Shown in pieces: positions 37,273 through 46,571 of a DNA stretch of 64,000 bases; within the stretch, counting starts at the first letter, position 1, and each line of letters starts with the position of its first letter. This DNA comes from Bacteroides xylanisolvens XB1A. Its GTDB lineage: Bacteria; Bacteroidota; Bacteroidia; Bacteroidales; Bacteroidaceae. The notes beneath the pieces are model-generated. The model was given only the letters and a program-made list of their open reading frames with translations, ran no database searches and had not been told where the DNA came from. The stretch covers positions 4,111,128-4,175,127 of the forward strand of contig NC_021017.1 in assembly GCF_000210075.1 (NCBI RefSeq), in the 5' to 3' direction. The position numbers were made by a program, and so were the translations under genes.

Positions 37273-37295
37273 TTATAAACTAACAATAAAACAAA

Positions 37296-39245
37296 ATGAA
37301 AGCTACATTCATCTTTCTTTTTCTTGTTTTGCTTTTCAGTTGTCAAAGCTCTGAAGAAAAACAGTTGGAAAAGGTGCTGACACTGGCGGGCAATAATCGT
37401 CCGGAACTCGAAAAAGTGTTGGAGCATTATAAAGAAAACGAAGCTGACAGTTTGAAACTTAGAGCTGCCAAATTTTTGATAATGAATATGCCCGGACACC
37501 AGTCGTATATAGGGAAAGATATTGAAGAATATTATGTCGAAGCTGAAAAGATTATCTTCTCCGACAGAAAGATTGATGAACAGGTGAATGAATTAAATAA
37601 CTTGTTGTTAGAGTTTCCATCAGATGATTTTGAGTTTAAGGAAGATTACTCTGTCATAAAAGCCGACTATCTGATACAGAGTATAGACGCGGCTTTTGAC
37701 GATTGGCAACAAGGTCGTTGGGCAAGAGGCATTACATTCGATGAATTTTGTGAATATATGCTTCCTTATAAGTGCGTAGAGTTTCAGGCTTTTGATGATT
37801 GGCGCAATGTGTTGAAACCGATAGCTAATGACACATTAGGCGATTTTTCTTATAATGACATTTGGAATAAAACACCCTATCATGCGGCAGAAGCTATTAA
37901 TATTAAACTACGTGATACCGTTATTGTCGATTTGAAAAAGCCTCTGAAGTGGCATGCGTTATATAAGGTTCCGTTTTGGTGCAATATTCCTTCCAATTCT
38001 TGTGAGACAAGGACAAACACAGCTTTAGCTATCATGCGCAGTAAGGGGTTTGCGGTTTCGTATGATTTCGTTTTGCAGTGGCCTACAAAAGCACATGCAC
38101 ATTCGTGGCTTAGTATTTTGATAGATCACGATCGCCGAATGGTATGTGAAGGAGGACATGAACCTTTTTTAGCTGCCTTACGACCGGGGGAGTGTAAAGG
38201 AAAAGTATATCGAAGAACATATTCTCCCAATTCGGCCTTAGTCCGGCTGAATAAAGAAGCTGGTAGTGTCCCGTCAACGTTGCGCAATGTGTTTATAAAA
38301 GACGTTACGGATGAATATGCAACGACCATTGATCCTGTTTTTCCTGTACTTTCCGGGAAAAGAGAACGCAAAGAAAGATATGCGTATCTGGCTGTATTCG
38401 ACAATGCGAAATGGATTCCTATTTGCTTTTCGGAAATAAAAGATAGTAAGCAGATTGCCTTTGATAAAATAGAGAAGGGAGCTGTCTATCTGCCGGTATA
38501 TTATATAAATGGAAGGGTTCGTCCATTCAATTATCCTGCTTTGTTGAATGAAAAAGGTGAACTGGAGTTCTTGAATCCCGATAACACATCCAAAAGAAGT
38601 ATTAGTTTAAAACGGAAATATCCCTTAACACGCAAAGCGTTCACTACAGCACTCCGTTTAAAACACAGCATGTTTCAAGCAGCACACAAGGAGGATTTTA
38701 GTGATGCCGTCACAGTACATACGTTCAAAGAGTATAGCGTATCGGGTAGTATAAATGTGAGCGATACTACAAAGTATCGTTATTGGCGTTATATCTGTCC
38801 AAAGCCCTACCGCTGTAATATTGCAGAATTGATGTTCTTGGATAAAGAGAATAAAAAACTGACAGGAACAATTATTGGTTCTGAAGAACGAAGTAAGAAT
38901 CCTCATTATAGCCGTTCTGCTGCTTTTGATTTAGATCCGTTGACATTTTTCGCATCTAAAACTTTAAGAGATGGTTGGGTAGGATTGGATTTGGGCAAAC
39001 CGGAATCTGTTGGAAGAATAGGCTATATGACACGTAATGATGACAATAATGTTCGTATTGGAGATACTTACGAGCTTTTTTATTGGGATATGGATTGGGT
39101 GTCGTTGGGCAAACAAATAGCTGACGATTTTAGTCTAACCTTTCACCATGTACCACAAAATGCTTTACTTTTATTGAGAGATCTTACTAGGGGGACGGAT
39201 GAACGAATTTTCTTGTATAAAGATGTTAAGCAGATATGGTATTGA
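37296..39245 (+). CDS. Transglutaminase-like lipoprotein with C-terminal discoidin-like domain
   Basis: 649-aa lipoprotein (lipobox LLFSC). The middle has a transglutaminase/cysteine-protease-like core: C236 in SNSCETRTNTALAIMR, H267/H269 in KAHAHSWLSIL and an Asp in IDHDRR, i.e. a possible Cys-His-Asp triad. The last ~150 residues (YWRYICPKPYRCNIAELMFL; GWVGLDLGKPESVGRIGYM) resemble an F5/8-type (discoidin) domain, which often binds glycans. It follows the O-antigen-ligase-like gene by 23 bases and probably ends that operon. Such proteins in Bacteroides may act as peptidases or crosslinkers in the envelope; the substrate is unknown. Confidence 0.7.
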   Translation: MKATFIFLFLVLLFSCQSSEEKQLEKVLTLAGNNRPELEKVLEHYKENEADSLKLRAAKFLIMNMPGHQSYIGKDIEEYYVEAEKIIFSDRKIDEQVNELNNLLLEFPSDDFEFKEDYSVIKADYLIQSIDAAFDDWQQGRWARGITFDEFCEYMLPYKCVEFQAFDDWRNVLKPIANDTLGDFSYNDIWNKTPYHAAEAINIKLRDTVIVDLKKPLKWHALYKVPFWCNIPSNSCETRTNTALAIMRSKGFAVSYDFVLQWPTKAHAHSWLSILIDHDRRMVCEGGHEPFLAALRPGECKGKVYRRTYSPNSALVRLNKEAGSVPSTLRNVFIKDVTDEYATTIDPVFPVLSGKRERKERYAYLAVFDNAKWIPICFSEIKDSKQIAFDKIEKGAVYLPVYYINGRVRPFNYPALLNEKGELEFLNPDNTSKRSISLKRKYPLTRKAFTTALRLKHSMFQAAHKEDFSDAVTVHTFKEYSVSGSINVSDTTKYRYWRYICPKPYRCNIAELMFLDKENKKLTGTIIGSEERSKNPHYSRSAAFDLDPLTFFASKTLRDGWVGLDLGKPESVGRIGYMTRNDDNNVRIGDTYELFYWDMDWVSLGKQIADDFSLTFHHVPQNALLLLRDLTRGTDERIFLYKDVKQIWY

Positions 39246-39247
39246 TT

Positions 39248-39658
39248 CATCGGCAAAATGCCATCCGTGAATTTATCGACGGCGAGGCGCACGTCAAGGG
39301 ATTCCTGTTGGCTTACTTAGGGTTGACGCAGGGCTACATCCTTCTTCCCGAATACGAATCTTCCAAAGGTTATGCGGACTTCTACATGATGCCCGATCTG
39401 GTGCGCCAGCCGGACATAGTCTACAGCTATATCGTGGAGGTGAAGTATGCCCGCCGTGACACCTCCGATGCCGACATCGCCTTGCTGAAACGTGATGCGG
39501 CAGAACAGTTGCGCCGCTATGCCGACGATGGGAAGGTGGCCCGCACGAAAGGGAATACCCGGCTTGGATTGATTACGCTGGTGTTCAAGGGATGGGAATT
39601 GGTGGCACTGGAGAAGCTGGCGTCCAGAGCGGATTGCGAAAATGAATCAGAAGCCTAA
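39248..39658 (+). pseudogene. 3' stump of an AAA-ATPase/PD-(D/E)XK nuclease gene
   Basis: The encoded segment (HVKGFLLAYLGLTQGYILLP; GYADFYM; YIVEVKYARRDTSD; LGLITLVFKGWELVALEKL) is the C-terminal nuclease-like domain that Bacteroides AAA-ATPase proteins of about 500-550 aa carry, with the D...ExK active-site pattern. The AAA domain is absent. The DNA is clearly richer in GC than its neighbours, with a sharp start near 39248, right after the transglutaminase gene. An in-frame ATG at 39236 lies inside the previous gene and is unlikely to be a real start. Probably a truncated, dead copy left by recombination. Confidence 0.65.
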
Positions 39659-39807
39659 ATATGGTATCCGATTTTTTTTAATATTTATGCTTGAACATTT
39701 GGACGGGCGTCTGCGCAGGCTTCTTATTATAAGGGGAATATGACGCATGTGTAACCTTTAGGTCTTCGCTTACCTGTTAATCTTTATTTGTGCTAAAAGT
39801 TTCGCAG

Positions 39808-39891
39808 GTTTCATCGTTGTGAAACTTTATTTCTATCGCGATGGAACTTTTTTTTCATTGCGATGGAACTTTTTTTTCATCGTTATGAAAC
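39808..39891. repeat. Array of four short palindromes
   Basis: Four imperfect inverted repeats of about 16-18 bases stand in a row: around GTTTCATCGTTGTGAAAC (39808-39825), TTCTATCGCGATGGAAC (39831-39847), TTCATTGCGATGGAAC (39854-39869) and TTTCATCGTTATGAAAC (39875-39891). Consensus is roughly TTTCATCGCGATGGAAC; spacers are T-rich. A decayed fifth unit may follow (TTCAATTCCTATGAAAT). The surrounding 39659-39949 gap shows nothing else. Could be a repeated binding site or extragenic repeat. Confidence 0.6.
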
Positions 39892-39949
39892 TTTTATTCA
39901 ATTCCTATGAAATATTTTCGCAAGTATCTTTCCCGTCACAATCTGTGGC

Positions 39950-40402
39950 TTACCAGTCATAATCTTCAATGTATTCGTCGAAGTTAATCTTTGTCTTGAT
40001 GCCGTGTTCCAGGAAAACGTCTGCGATTTGTTTCTGTTCCGATGGATGAAGTCGACGTTGTTTGTTGCGAATACGGTAGTACATACTTTTCCCCATTAAA
40101 GATTTAAGGCTATTTTGTATGGCCATAGCTTTTTTGTGCGGAACGTCGTCTAATATATGGCTGATGCCAAGTGCAAAGGTCGTGAGAGTGTATGCGCTGA
40201 AATAGGAACATTCCTTTTCATTCCCCGCTACATGGTTGATGTTGATCGCTTCGTAGTGAGGAACACTTTGGGGCACAATCATCGCAGCCTGAAAACGGAG
40301 GCATTTGTTGCGGCGCGGACATTTGGTGTGGTTGCAAAACAGATACATTTTAGGTATATCATCGTATGTAAGTGGCTTATTCATTGTTTTTATCATATTC
40401 AA
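39950..40402 (-). CDS. Conserved Bacteroides hypothetical protein (DUF6078-like)
   Basis: 150 aa, or 144 aa if translation starts at the second Met (MNKPLTYDDIP). No signal peptide. A cysteine cluster near the N-terminus (LFCNHTKCPRRNKCLRFQAA) looks like a metal- or Fe-S-binding knuckle. The C-terminal half (SLMGKSMYYRIRNKQRRLHP followed by EQKQIADVFLEHG) has a helix-turn-helix flavour and resembles short Bacteroides proteins that I recall under DUF6078. Such genes are frequent and of unknown function. A possible -7 box (TATATTTG, minus strand) is at 40427-40434. Confidence 0.55.
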   Translation of the reverse strand: MNMIKTMNKPLTYDDIPKMYLFCNHTKCPRRNKCLRFQAAMIVPQSVPHYEAININHVAGNEKECSYFSAYTLTTFALGISHILDDVPHKKAMAIQNSLKSLMGKSMYYRIRNKQRRLHPSEQKQIADVFLEHGIKTKINFDEYIEDYDW

Positions 40403-40815
40403 CTTTTATATCAGACGAATTTGATACAAATATAAGGATTTATCTTGAAATACAGAATTTGCTTCACTTGTTCTTATTTTTTTAGATGACAACCTTTTTA
40501 GAATAAAGACATTCCACCTGCAAACTCCTTATTTATCGAAGAAACAGAGAAAAGTGAAGGAGATGGAAGAATTGACCATGTTATAGAGAAAAGCATTGAA
40601 TTGTTCAAAACCGTACCGATTATGAACCAATGCAAATCATTGGTCAGTATATGGAAAAAATGACATAAATATGGATAATAATCCTTGTTTCGAAATAGAC
40701 TGCTAAGTTTTTTGTATTTATTATTCCTTTTGGCTAGTTTTGCTTGTATAAATCTTAAAAAACTATGAAAAGATGTATCTTTGTAACCAGCAATCAAAAT
40801 AACCCCAACCACTAT
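40403..40815. other. 413-base divergent gap upstream of the HTCS gene
   Basis: Holds the leftward -7 box at 40427-40434 and the rightward one at 40776-40783. Between them, 40502-40663 reads as a protein-like 53-codon stretch on the + strand (SLFIEETEKSEGDGRIDHVI, then EKSIELF) without a start codon; it may be a gene remnant. Nothing else is recognised. Confidence 0.4.
40776..40783 (+). promoter_or_regulatory. -7 box of the HTCS gene
   Basis: TATCTTTG fits TAnnTTTG and lies 33 nt before the ATG at 40816. It falls within the first codons of a longer reading frame from 40765, which argues that translation starts at 40816. No clear TTTG at -33. Confidence 0.45.
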
Positions 40816-43800
40816 ATGAAATATAAATTATTATGCCTCTTCGTTTTATTAAGTTTTTCTTTATCGGATTTGTATGCTGATATTGAACTTAGTTCCAAAC
40901 AAATGAGAACCAGTGATGGGCTACCTAGTAATTCTGTACGATGCATGTTTCAGGACAGTAAAGGGTTCTTATGGTTGGGTACTTTAGACGGATTGACCCG
41001 TTATGATGGAAATACTTTTCTTACTTATCAGTTGGAAAGTGGAAAACACGATCAGATTTCTTTAGCAGATAACAGAATAAAACATGTGGCAGAGGATAAG
41101 AACGGTTTTTTGTGGATAAAGACTGTACCGGAATTATTCAGCTGTTATGACCTACAGAAAGCTTGTTTTGTAGATTTTACCGGTACCGGAAGTGATGGAG
41201 AGAACTATTCGGAAATATTTATGTCCTCTAATGGAGATGTGTGGCTTTGGCATAGAAGGAACGGTGTACGTCAAATTGTTTGTGAGGACGATCGGACTAT
41301 GACCTCTGTGAAGTTTAGAACGAAATTTGGAAACCTGCCCGATGACCGGATTAAATTTATAAATGAAGATTCTAGTGGCAGGATCTGGATTGGTACCATG
41401 CAGGGACTTGCGTCTGTTTATAAAGGGAAAGTTGAATTTATCGATAGGAAATTGAATTTTTCTTCTTCTTTCCCTCATGGAGAGGATATGTATTTTCTGA
41501 CAAAGAGTGGAGATGTGTATCGCTGTGTAAATGGATCGAAAAAAATAGACTGTTTAGCGTCGCTGTCTGCTATTGCCGGTAATACATCTGTCAGTACACA
41601 TTCATTGATAAAAGATAAATGGGTTATATTTACTTCTAGCGAAGGGGTATATGAATTTGATTTTCAGAATTTTCAAATAACTCCTTGCCGGGAATTGAAA
41701 ATAAATAATGGAAAAGTTATTCATGACAATTATGGAGATTGTTGGGCTTACAATAACACTGGACGAATTTATTACATAAACTCGAAGAGCGGAGAAATAA
41801 AGAATTTTCAACTGATTCCTGAAGAGAAGATGAAATATATAGATTATGAACGCTATCATGTGGTGCGTGATGACCGGGGGATTGTGTGGATTTCAACTTA
41901 TGGAAACGGACTTTTCACCTACGATATTCAGGAGGACCGGTTGGAACACTTTGTTTCCGAAGGGAAGAATGCAGGACCTATAGGGTCAGATTTTTTGTTA
42001 TGTTTGATGAAAGACAGAACAGGAGGGATATGGGTAAGCTCCGAATATTCCGGTTTGTCTCATATTTCCATTTCAAATAAAGGCATTACACATGTCTATC
42101 CAGAATCACCGGATGTTTTTGACCGTTCGAATACAATCCGGTTACTGACTAAAATGTCGAATGGAGATATATGGGTAGGAACGCGAAGAGGTGGATTGTA
42201 TAATTATGATTCTCATCTGAAAACTAAAATAGATAATCATTATTTGCCCTATAATATTTATGCGATTTCAGAAGATAGTCAGGAGAATATATGGATAGGA
42301 ACCCGGGGAGACGGACTAAAAATAGGAGATACGTGGTATAAAACGGATCCGTCTAATCCTTTTGCCTTATCTCATTCTAATATTTATTCCATTCTTCGCG
42401 ATAAGAAAGATCGTATGTGGGTGGGGACATTTGGAGGAGGACTGGATCTGGCAGAATCAACGGAAAAAGGACAATACAAGTTCCGTCGTTTCTTTCAAGG
42501 AAAGAAGTATGGCTTACGGATAGTCAGAGTAATGGCAGAAGATGAGAAAGGGATGATATGGATGGGCACAAGTGAAGGTATCTGCATTTTCCACCCTGAC
42601 TCATTGATCGCTAATGAAGATAACTATCATTTGTTCAGCTACACCGATGGCAATTTTTGCAGCAATGAGATTCGTTGCCTGTTTCGTGATAGCAAAGGGC
42701 GCATGTGGGTAGGTACTTCGGGTGCCGGGCTGAATCTATGCGAACTGTCAGACGACTGTCAGTCTTTGAAATATACACATTATGGAATAGCGGAAGGACT
42801 GGTTAATAATATGGTGCAATCTATTTTGGAAGATCATTCGGGACAATTATGGATTGCTACGGAATATGGAATTTCAAGGTTCAATCCCAACAGCCATTCT
42901 TTCGAGAATTATTTCTTCTCATCTTATACATTAGGAAATGTGTATAGCGAGAACAGTGCGTGTATGGGGGCAGACGGTAAACTGATTTTTGGAACAAACT
43001 ACGGATTGACGATTATTGACCCGAAGAAGATTCCAACAGAGAGATTGCTTTCTCCTATTGTTATCACAGGATTGTCCGTTAATGGAATTCAGGTGAAGCC
43101 TAATATGCCGGGTTCTCCTTTGCAAGAATCTTTAGCCTATTCGGATAAGATTACATTGAAATATTTCCAGAATTCTTTTATGCTTGATTTTTCTACTCTC
43201 GATTATTCGGATAATGGTCAAATCAAGTATATGTATTGGCTGGAAAACTATGACAAGGGATGGAATGTTCCGTCTTCGTTAAGTTTTGCCACTTATAAAT
43301 ATCTGGAGCCGGGCAGTTACATTTTCCATGTGAAATATTGTGATGGTGCCGGTATTTGGAATGATACCGAAACAACTTTGAAGATTGTTATCGTGCCTCC
43401 GTTTTGGAAAACAAATTGGGCTATGCTTGGATATTTCATCCTGATGTTAATAGCTTTGTACTTTACATATCGTATCATTTTTAATTTCAATAGGTTGCGC
43501 AACCGCATCAATGTTGAAAAACAACTGACAGAGTATAAACTGGTATTTTTCACAAATATCTCTCATGAATTCCGTACTCCGCTTACATTGATCCAAGGAG
43601 CATTGGAGAAAATGTACCGGATGGATGATATTCCACAAGCCTTATTGCATCCGTTGAAAGTCATGGATAAAAGTACACAACGTATGTTGAGGCTGATTAA
43701 TCAGTTGCTGGAGTTCAGAAAAATGCAGAACAACAAGTTGGCTCTTTCTCTGCAGGAAACTGATGTAGTTGCTTTCCTGTACGAAATATATTTAAGTTTC

Positions 43801-45102
43801 AGTGACGTAGCAGAACAGAAGAATATGGATTTCCGCTTTTTGCCGTCTGTGCCATCCTATAAAATGTTTATTGATAAAGGTAATTTGGATAAGGTGGTGT
43901 ATAACTTACTTTCAAATGCTTTTAAGTATACTCCTTCGGGTGGGACAATTCTGTTTTCTGTGAATGTGGATGAGGTGAAGAAGTGTTTATACATTCAGGT
44001 AGCGGATACCGGAGTAGGTATTCCTAAAGAAAAGCAGGGAGAATTGTTTAAACGTTTCATGCAAAGTAGTTTCTCCGGAGATAGCATTGGAGTAGGGTTG
44101 CATTTGAGCCATGAATTGGTGCAGGTGCATAAGGGAACGATTGAATATAAAGATAATGAAGGGGGAGGTTCCGTATTTACGGTATGTATTCCGACTGATA
44201 AAACTGTTTATTCGGAAAAAGACTTCCTGGTTCCCGGCAATCTCCTGTTGGAAGAAGCGAATATGCAGACTCACCATTTGCAGGAGCTTTCAGAGGAATG
44301 TCAGGAACATGAAAAGACAGTCACCACATCAAGAAAACATAAAATATTAGTCATCGAAGACGATAATGATATTCGTGGGTTCCTGCAGGAGGAGCTTAGT
44401 GCTTATTTTGAAGTAGAAGTGGCTGCGGATGGAATATCCGGATTTGAAAAGGCATGCAACTATGACGCAGACTTGATTATCTGCGATGTATTGATGCCTG
44501 GGATGACCGGTTTCGAAGTGACAAAGAAACTGAAAACTGAATTTGCGACAAGTCATATTCCTATTATTCTGCTGACTGCCTTGACTTCACCGGATAAGCA
44601 CCTGGAAGGACTTGAAGCGGGAGCGGATGTTTATGTTGCAAAGCCATTTAGTTTTAAGCTTTTGCTTGCGCAGGTGTTCCGGCTGATAGAGCAATGCGAA
44701 AAGTTACGGAAGAAGTTTTCCAGTGAACCGGGGGTAGTGCGTCCTGCTTTATGTAACACGGACCGGGATAAGGAGTTTGCAGATCAGTTGGTGGCTGTGG
44801 TGGAAAAGATTTATTCTCAATACAACATTTCTATTGATGAATTTGCGCAGATGATGGGGATGGGACGAACTGTGTTTTATAAGAAATTACGCGGAGTGAC
44901 AGGATACTCACCGAATGAGTATTTGCGTGTCGTACGAATGAAGAAGGCTGCCGAACTGTTTTTGACCGAAAGGGATCTGACTGTTGCGGAAGTTTCTTAT
45001 AAAGTGGGTATTAACGATCCTCTTTATTTCAGTAAATGTTTTAAAGCGCAGTTTGGAGTATCTCCTTCGGCTTACCAGAAAGGGGAGAGAAGTAAAACGT
45101 AG
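40816..45102 (+). CDS. Hybrid two-component system regulator (HTCS) of the pectin locus
   Basis: One-protein sensor and transcription factor spanning the inner membrane, 1428 aa from ATG 40816. Order: signal peptide (residues 1-22), a periplasmic two-propeller sensor of repeated Reg_prop blades (LWLGTLDGLTRYDG; IWIGTMQGLASVY; IWVGTRRGGLYNYD and more), a Y_Y_Y domain, a membrane helix near 865-890, HisKA with H917 (NISHEFRTPL), HATPase (NLLSNAFKYTPSGG near 1030), a receiver domain with D1224 (ICDVLMPGM), and an AraC-type DNA-binding domain (~1335-1425). HTCS proteins bind a specific oligosaccharide in the periplasm and activate their polysaccharide locus. This one lies between the pectin genes and a GH105, so it probably controls them. 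All key phosphotransfer residues are present. Confidence 0.93.
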   Translation: MKYKLLCLFVLLSFSLSDLYADIELSSKQMRTSDGLPSNSVRCMFQDSKGFLWLGTLDGLTRYDGNTFLTYQLESGKHDQISLADNRIKHVAEDKNGFLWIKTVPELFSCYDLQKACFVDFTGTGSDGENYSEIFMSSNGDVWLWHRRNGVRQIVCEDDRTMTSVKFRTKFGNLPDDRIKFINEDSSGRIWIGTMQGLASVYKGKVEFIDRKLNFSSSFPHGEDMYFLTKSGDVYRCVNGSKKIDCLASLSAIAGNTSVSTHSLIKDKWVIFTSSEGVYEFDFQNFQITPCRELKINNGKVIHDNYGDCWAYNNTGRIYYINSKSGEIKNFQLIPEEKMKYIDYERYHVVRDDRGIVWISTYGNGLFTYDIQEDRLEHFVSEGKNAGPIGSDFLLCLMKDRTGGIWVSSEYSGLSHISISNKGITHVYPESPDVFDRSNTIRLLTKMSNGDIWVGTRRGGLYNYDSHLKTKIDNHYLPYNIYAISEDSQENIWIGTRGDGLKIGDTWYKTDPSNPFALSHSNIYSILRDKKDRMWVGTFGGGLDLAESTEKGQYKFRRFFQGKKYGLRIVRVMAEDEKGMIWMGTSEGICIFHPDSLIANEDNYHLFSYTDGNFCSNEIRCLFRDSKGRMWVGTSGAGLNLCELSDDCQSLKYTHYGIAEGLVNNMVQSILEDHSGQLWIATEYGISRFNPNSHSFENYFFSSYTLGNVYSENSACMGADGKLIFGTNYGLTIIDPKKIPTERLLSPIVITGLSVNGIQVKPNMPGSPLQESLAYSDKITLKYFQNSFMLDFSTLDYSDNGQIKYMYWLENYDKGWNVPSSLSFATYKYLEPGSYIFHVKYCDGAGIWNDTETTLKIVIVPPFWKTNWAMLGYFILMLIALYFTYRIIFNFNRLRNRINVEKQLTEYKLVFFTNISHEFRTPLTLIQGALEKMYRMDDIPQALLHPLKVMDKSTQRMLRLINQLLEFRKMQNNKLALSLQETDVVAFLYEIYLSFSDVAEQKNMDFRFLPSVPSYKMFIDKGNLDKVVYNLLSNAFKYTPSGGTILFSVNVDEVKKCLYIQVADTGVGIPKEKQGELFKRFMQSSFSGDSIGVGLHLSHELVQVHKGTIEYKDNEGGGSVFTVCIPTDKTVYSEKDFLVPGNLLLEEANMQTHHLQELSEECQEHEKTVTTSRKHKILVIEDDNDIRGFLQEELSAYFEVEVAADGISGFEKACNYDADLIICDVLMPGMTGFEVTKKLKTEFATSHIPIILLTALTSPDKHLEGLEAGADVYVAKPFSFKLLLAQVFRLIEQCEKLRKKFSSEPGVVRPALCNTDRDKEFADQLVAVVEKIYSQYNISIDEFAQMMGMGRTVFYKKLRGVTGYSPNEYLRVVRMKKAAELFLTERDLTVAEVSYKVGINDPLYFSKCFKAQFGVSPSAYQKGERSKT

Positions 45103-45105
45103 TAT

Positions 45106-45158
45106 ATACTTACCTTGAATCCGGTTTGTGAAGGATAGACCGGATTCAAGATAAGTAT
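45106..45158. terminator. Long bidirectional terminator between HTCS and GH105
   Basis: 20-base arms 45106-45125 and 45139-45158 pair with one mismatch around a 13-nt loop; the core CTTGAATCCGGT/ACCGGATTCAAG is perfect. It lies between two convergent genes and can serve both. Confidence 0.75.
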
Positions 45159-45167
45159 GTTTATCAG

Positions 45168-46307
45168 TTACATATTGAGGTCTAATTTATAGATTTCACT
45201 TCCGGCAAGAAGGAAACATCCTGTTCCGAAATCCTCAAAATCAGGAACTTTGTCGTATGTGACAGGTTGACTGTCTTTCGGTTCTTTGCCGGTTCCCTGT
45301 ACATAACCAAGAAAACCATTCGGGTGAACTGCATCCTTCACCATAGCATTCCATGCTTTTATGATTACAGGCAGATAGGTCTTTTTATCCAATAGACCGT
45401 TGCGTACGCCCCAAGCCATACCATATACGAAAAGAGCTGTGCCGGAAGTCTCTTTGCCTCCGAAGTTTGACGGATCGTGGAGGCTGACATTCCAAAAGCC
45501 ATCTTCACGCTGGCATTGTTTCAGTGCTTTGCTCATAGCCATAAAATCATTGATGTAATCTTGGCGATGTTTTTCATCAGATGGAATTTCGTTCATTACC
45601 CGCACCAAAGCTGCGTATACCCATCCGTTACCACGGCTCCAATAACAGTTTTCGCCATTAGGCTCTTTGTATGGAGGATCGAAATTATGGTCTCTCCACC
45701 ACAAACCTTCTTTGACATTGAACATTCCGTTCTCTCCGTGTTTATTACGGGTATATTCGTACATATCCCACATTTTGTCGAAGTACTTCTGTTCGCCTGT
45801 AAGTTTCCCCATTTTGGCAAATATAGGCATCCCCATCTGGATAGCATCTATCCACCACCAGTCGTTTATTTGTGGAGTATTGACCAGCATATCCATATTG
45901 GCTTTCGTTTTCCGTATTTTTTCAGGATCGGGGCAAATGTTGTATAAATCGAGATAGATTTGGCTGGCGCAGTAATTATCTGCATTACGGGTGGTTGTCC
46001 CACGGTGGAAGCCCCATTGGTGGTAATCCGCCCATTCTTTGGCATAGAGATAATATTCGTCTGCGGGATAGATGGAGTAGAGTGCCATTAAGCCTTCGTA
46101 ATATACGCTTCGTGTCCAGATATTACTGGGGCGAACTACTTTTTTCACAAAGGAAGGAGTGCGATAGTCGGCATATTTCTTCATGAAATAGTCGTTCACA
46201 TGAAGAGTTACTTTCAGAATTTCTTTTTTATCGGGAACTGTCTGTGCTTTTATGTTCCCGTAACTCAATATTACTCCTGCAAAAAATAGTATAAGATGCT
46301 TTTTCAT
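45168..46307 (-). CDS. GH105 unsaturated rhamnogalacturonyl/galacturonyl hydrolase
   Basis: Single-domain (alpha/alpha)6 GH105 enzyme of 379 aa with a signal peptide (MKKHLILFFAGVILSYG, ending IKAQ). It hydrates and removes 4,5-unsaturated galacturonic acid from lyase-made oligosaccharides. Family blocks: VYYEGLMALY, WWWIDAIQMGMP with likely catalytic D154, and YWSRGNGWVYAALVRVM. The start at 46307 is chosen because a promoter -7 box lies at 46351-46358, too close for the longer in-frame ATG at 46349. It faces the HTCS gene across a shared terminator. It differs from the GH105 half of the fusion at 2245, so the locus has two such enzymes. Confidence 0.9.
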   Translation of the reverse strand: MKKHLILFFAGVILSYGNIKAQTVPDKKEILKVTLHVNDYFMKKYADYRTPSFVKKVVRPSNIWTRSVYYEGLMALYSIYPADEYYLYAKEWADYHQWGFHRGTTTRNADNYCASQIYLDLYNICPDPEKIRKTKANMDMLVNTPQINDWWWIDAIQMGMPIFAKMGKLTGEQKYFDKMWDMYEYTRNKHGENGMFNVKEGLWWRDHNFDPPYKEPNGENCYWSRGNGWVYAALVRVMNEIPSDEKHRQDYINDFMAMSKALKQCQREDGFWNVSLHDPSNFGGKETSGTALFVYGMAWGVRNGLLDKKTYLPVIIKAWNAMVKDAVHPNGFLGYVQGTGKEPKDSQPVTYDKVPDFEDFGTGCFLLAGSEIYKLDLNM

Positions 46308-46350
46308 TTTATAATAAATTAGATTACTATTGTTCTTAGATTTAGGCACG

Positions 46351-46381
46351 CAAAGGTGAGCCTTTCTTTACCTGTTGCAAA
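46351..46381 (-). promoter_or_regulatory. promoter of the GH105 gene
   Basis: On the minus strand, TTTG (46378-46381) and CACCTTTG (46351-46358) are 19 nt apart; the -7 box departs from TAnnTTTG only in the first base. Spacing fits Bacteroides promoters. Confidence 0.5.
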
Positions 46382-46540
46382 GAAAATGCATTGTAAGGAA
46401 AGTGATATTGAAATTTGTACGGAAAATATGTAATATTAGACTTTATTCTTTATTCATATTAGTCATGGATAAGAACCAAGTATGAATAATTAGCAAGAGC
46501 GATTTTTTTGTAAGTCATATTGTTGTATTGATATTTATTG

Positions 46541-46548
46541 TATATTTG
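46541..46548 (+). promoter_or_regulatory. -7 box of the MNT/HEPN operon
   Basis: TATATTTG matches TAnnTTTG, with ATTG 18 nt upstream as a weak -33. The start codon of the nucleotidyltransferase gene is 23 nt downstream. Confidence 0.45.
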
Positions 46549-46571
46549 TAGAAGAGTAAGGGGAGACGAAT

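Noticed and set aside
39808..39891. CRISPR array
   Set aside because: Units are palindromic and only about 17 bases, spacers are 5-6 T-rich bases, and no cas gene is near.
40502..40663. 53-codon protein-like stretch on the + strand
   Set aside because: No start codon and a stop right before it; possibly a remnant, but no family recognised.
40498..40812. 104-codon frame on the - strand before the HTCS gene
   Set aside because: No family resemblance, low-complexity Ser/Phe composition, and it covers the HTCS promoter.
45477..45947. 156-codon frame on the + strand
   Set aside because: Antisense to the GH105 gene; His/Phe/Ile-rich shadow with no domain.
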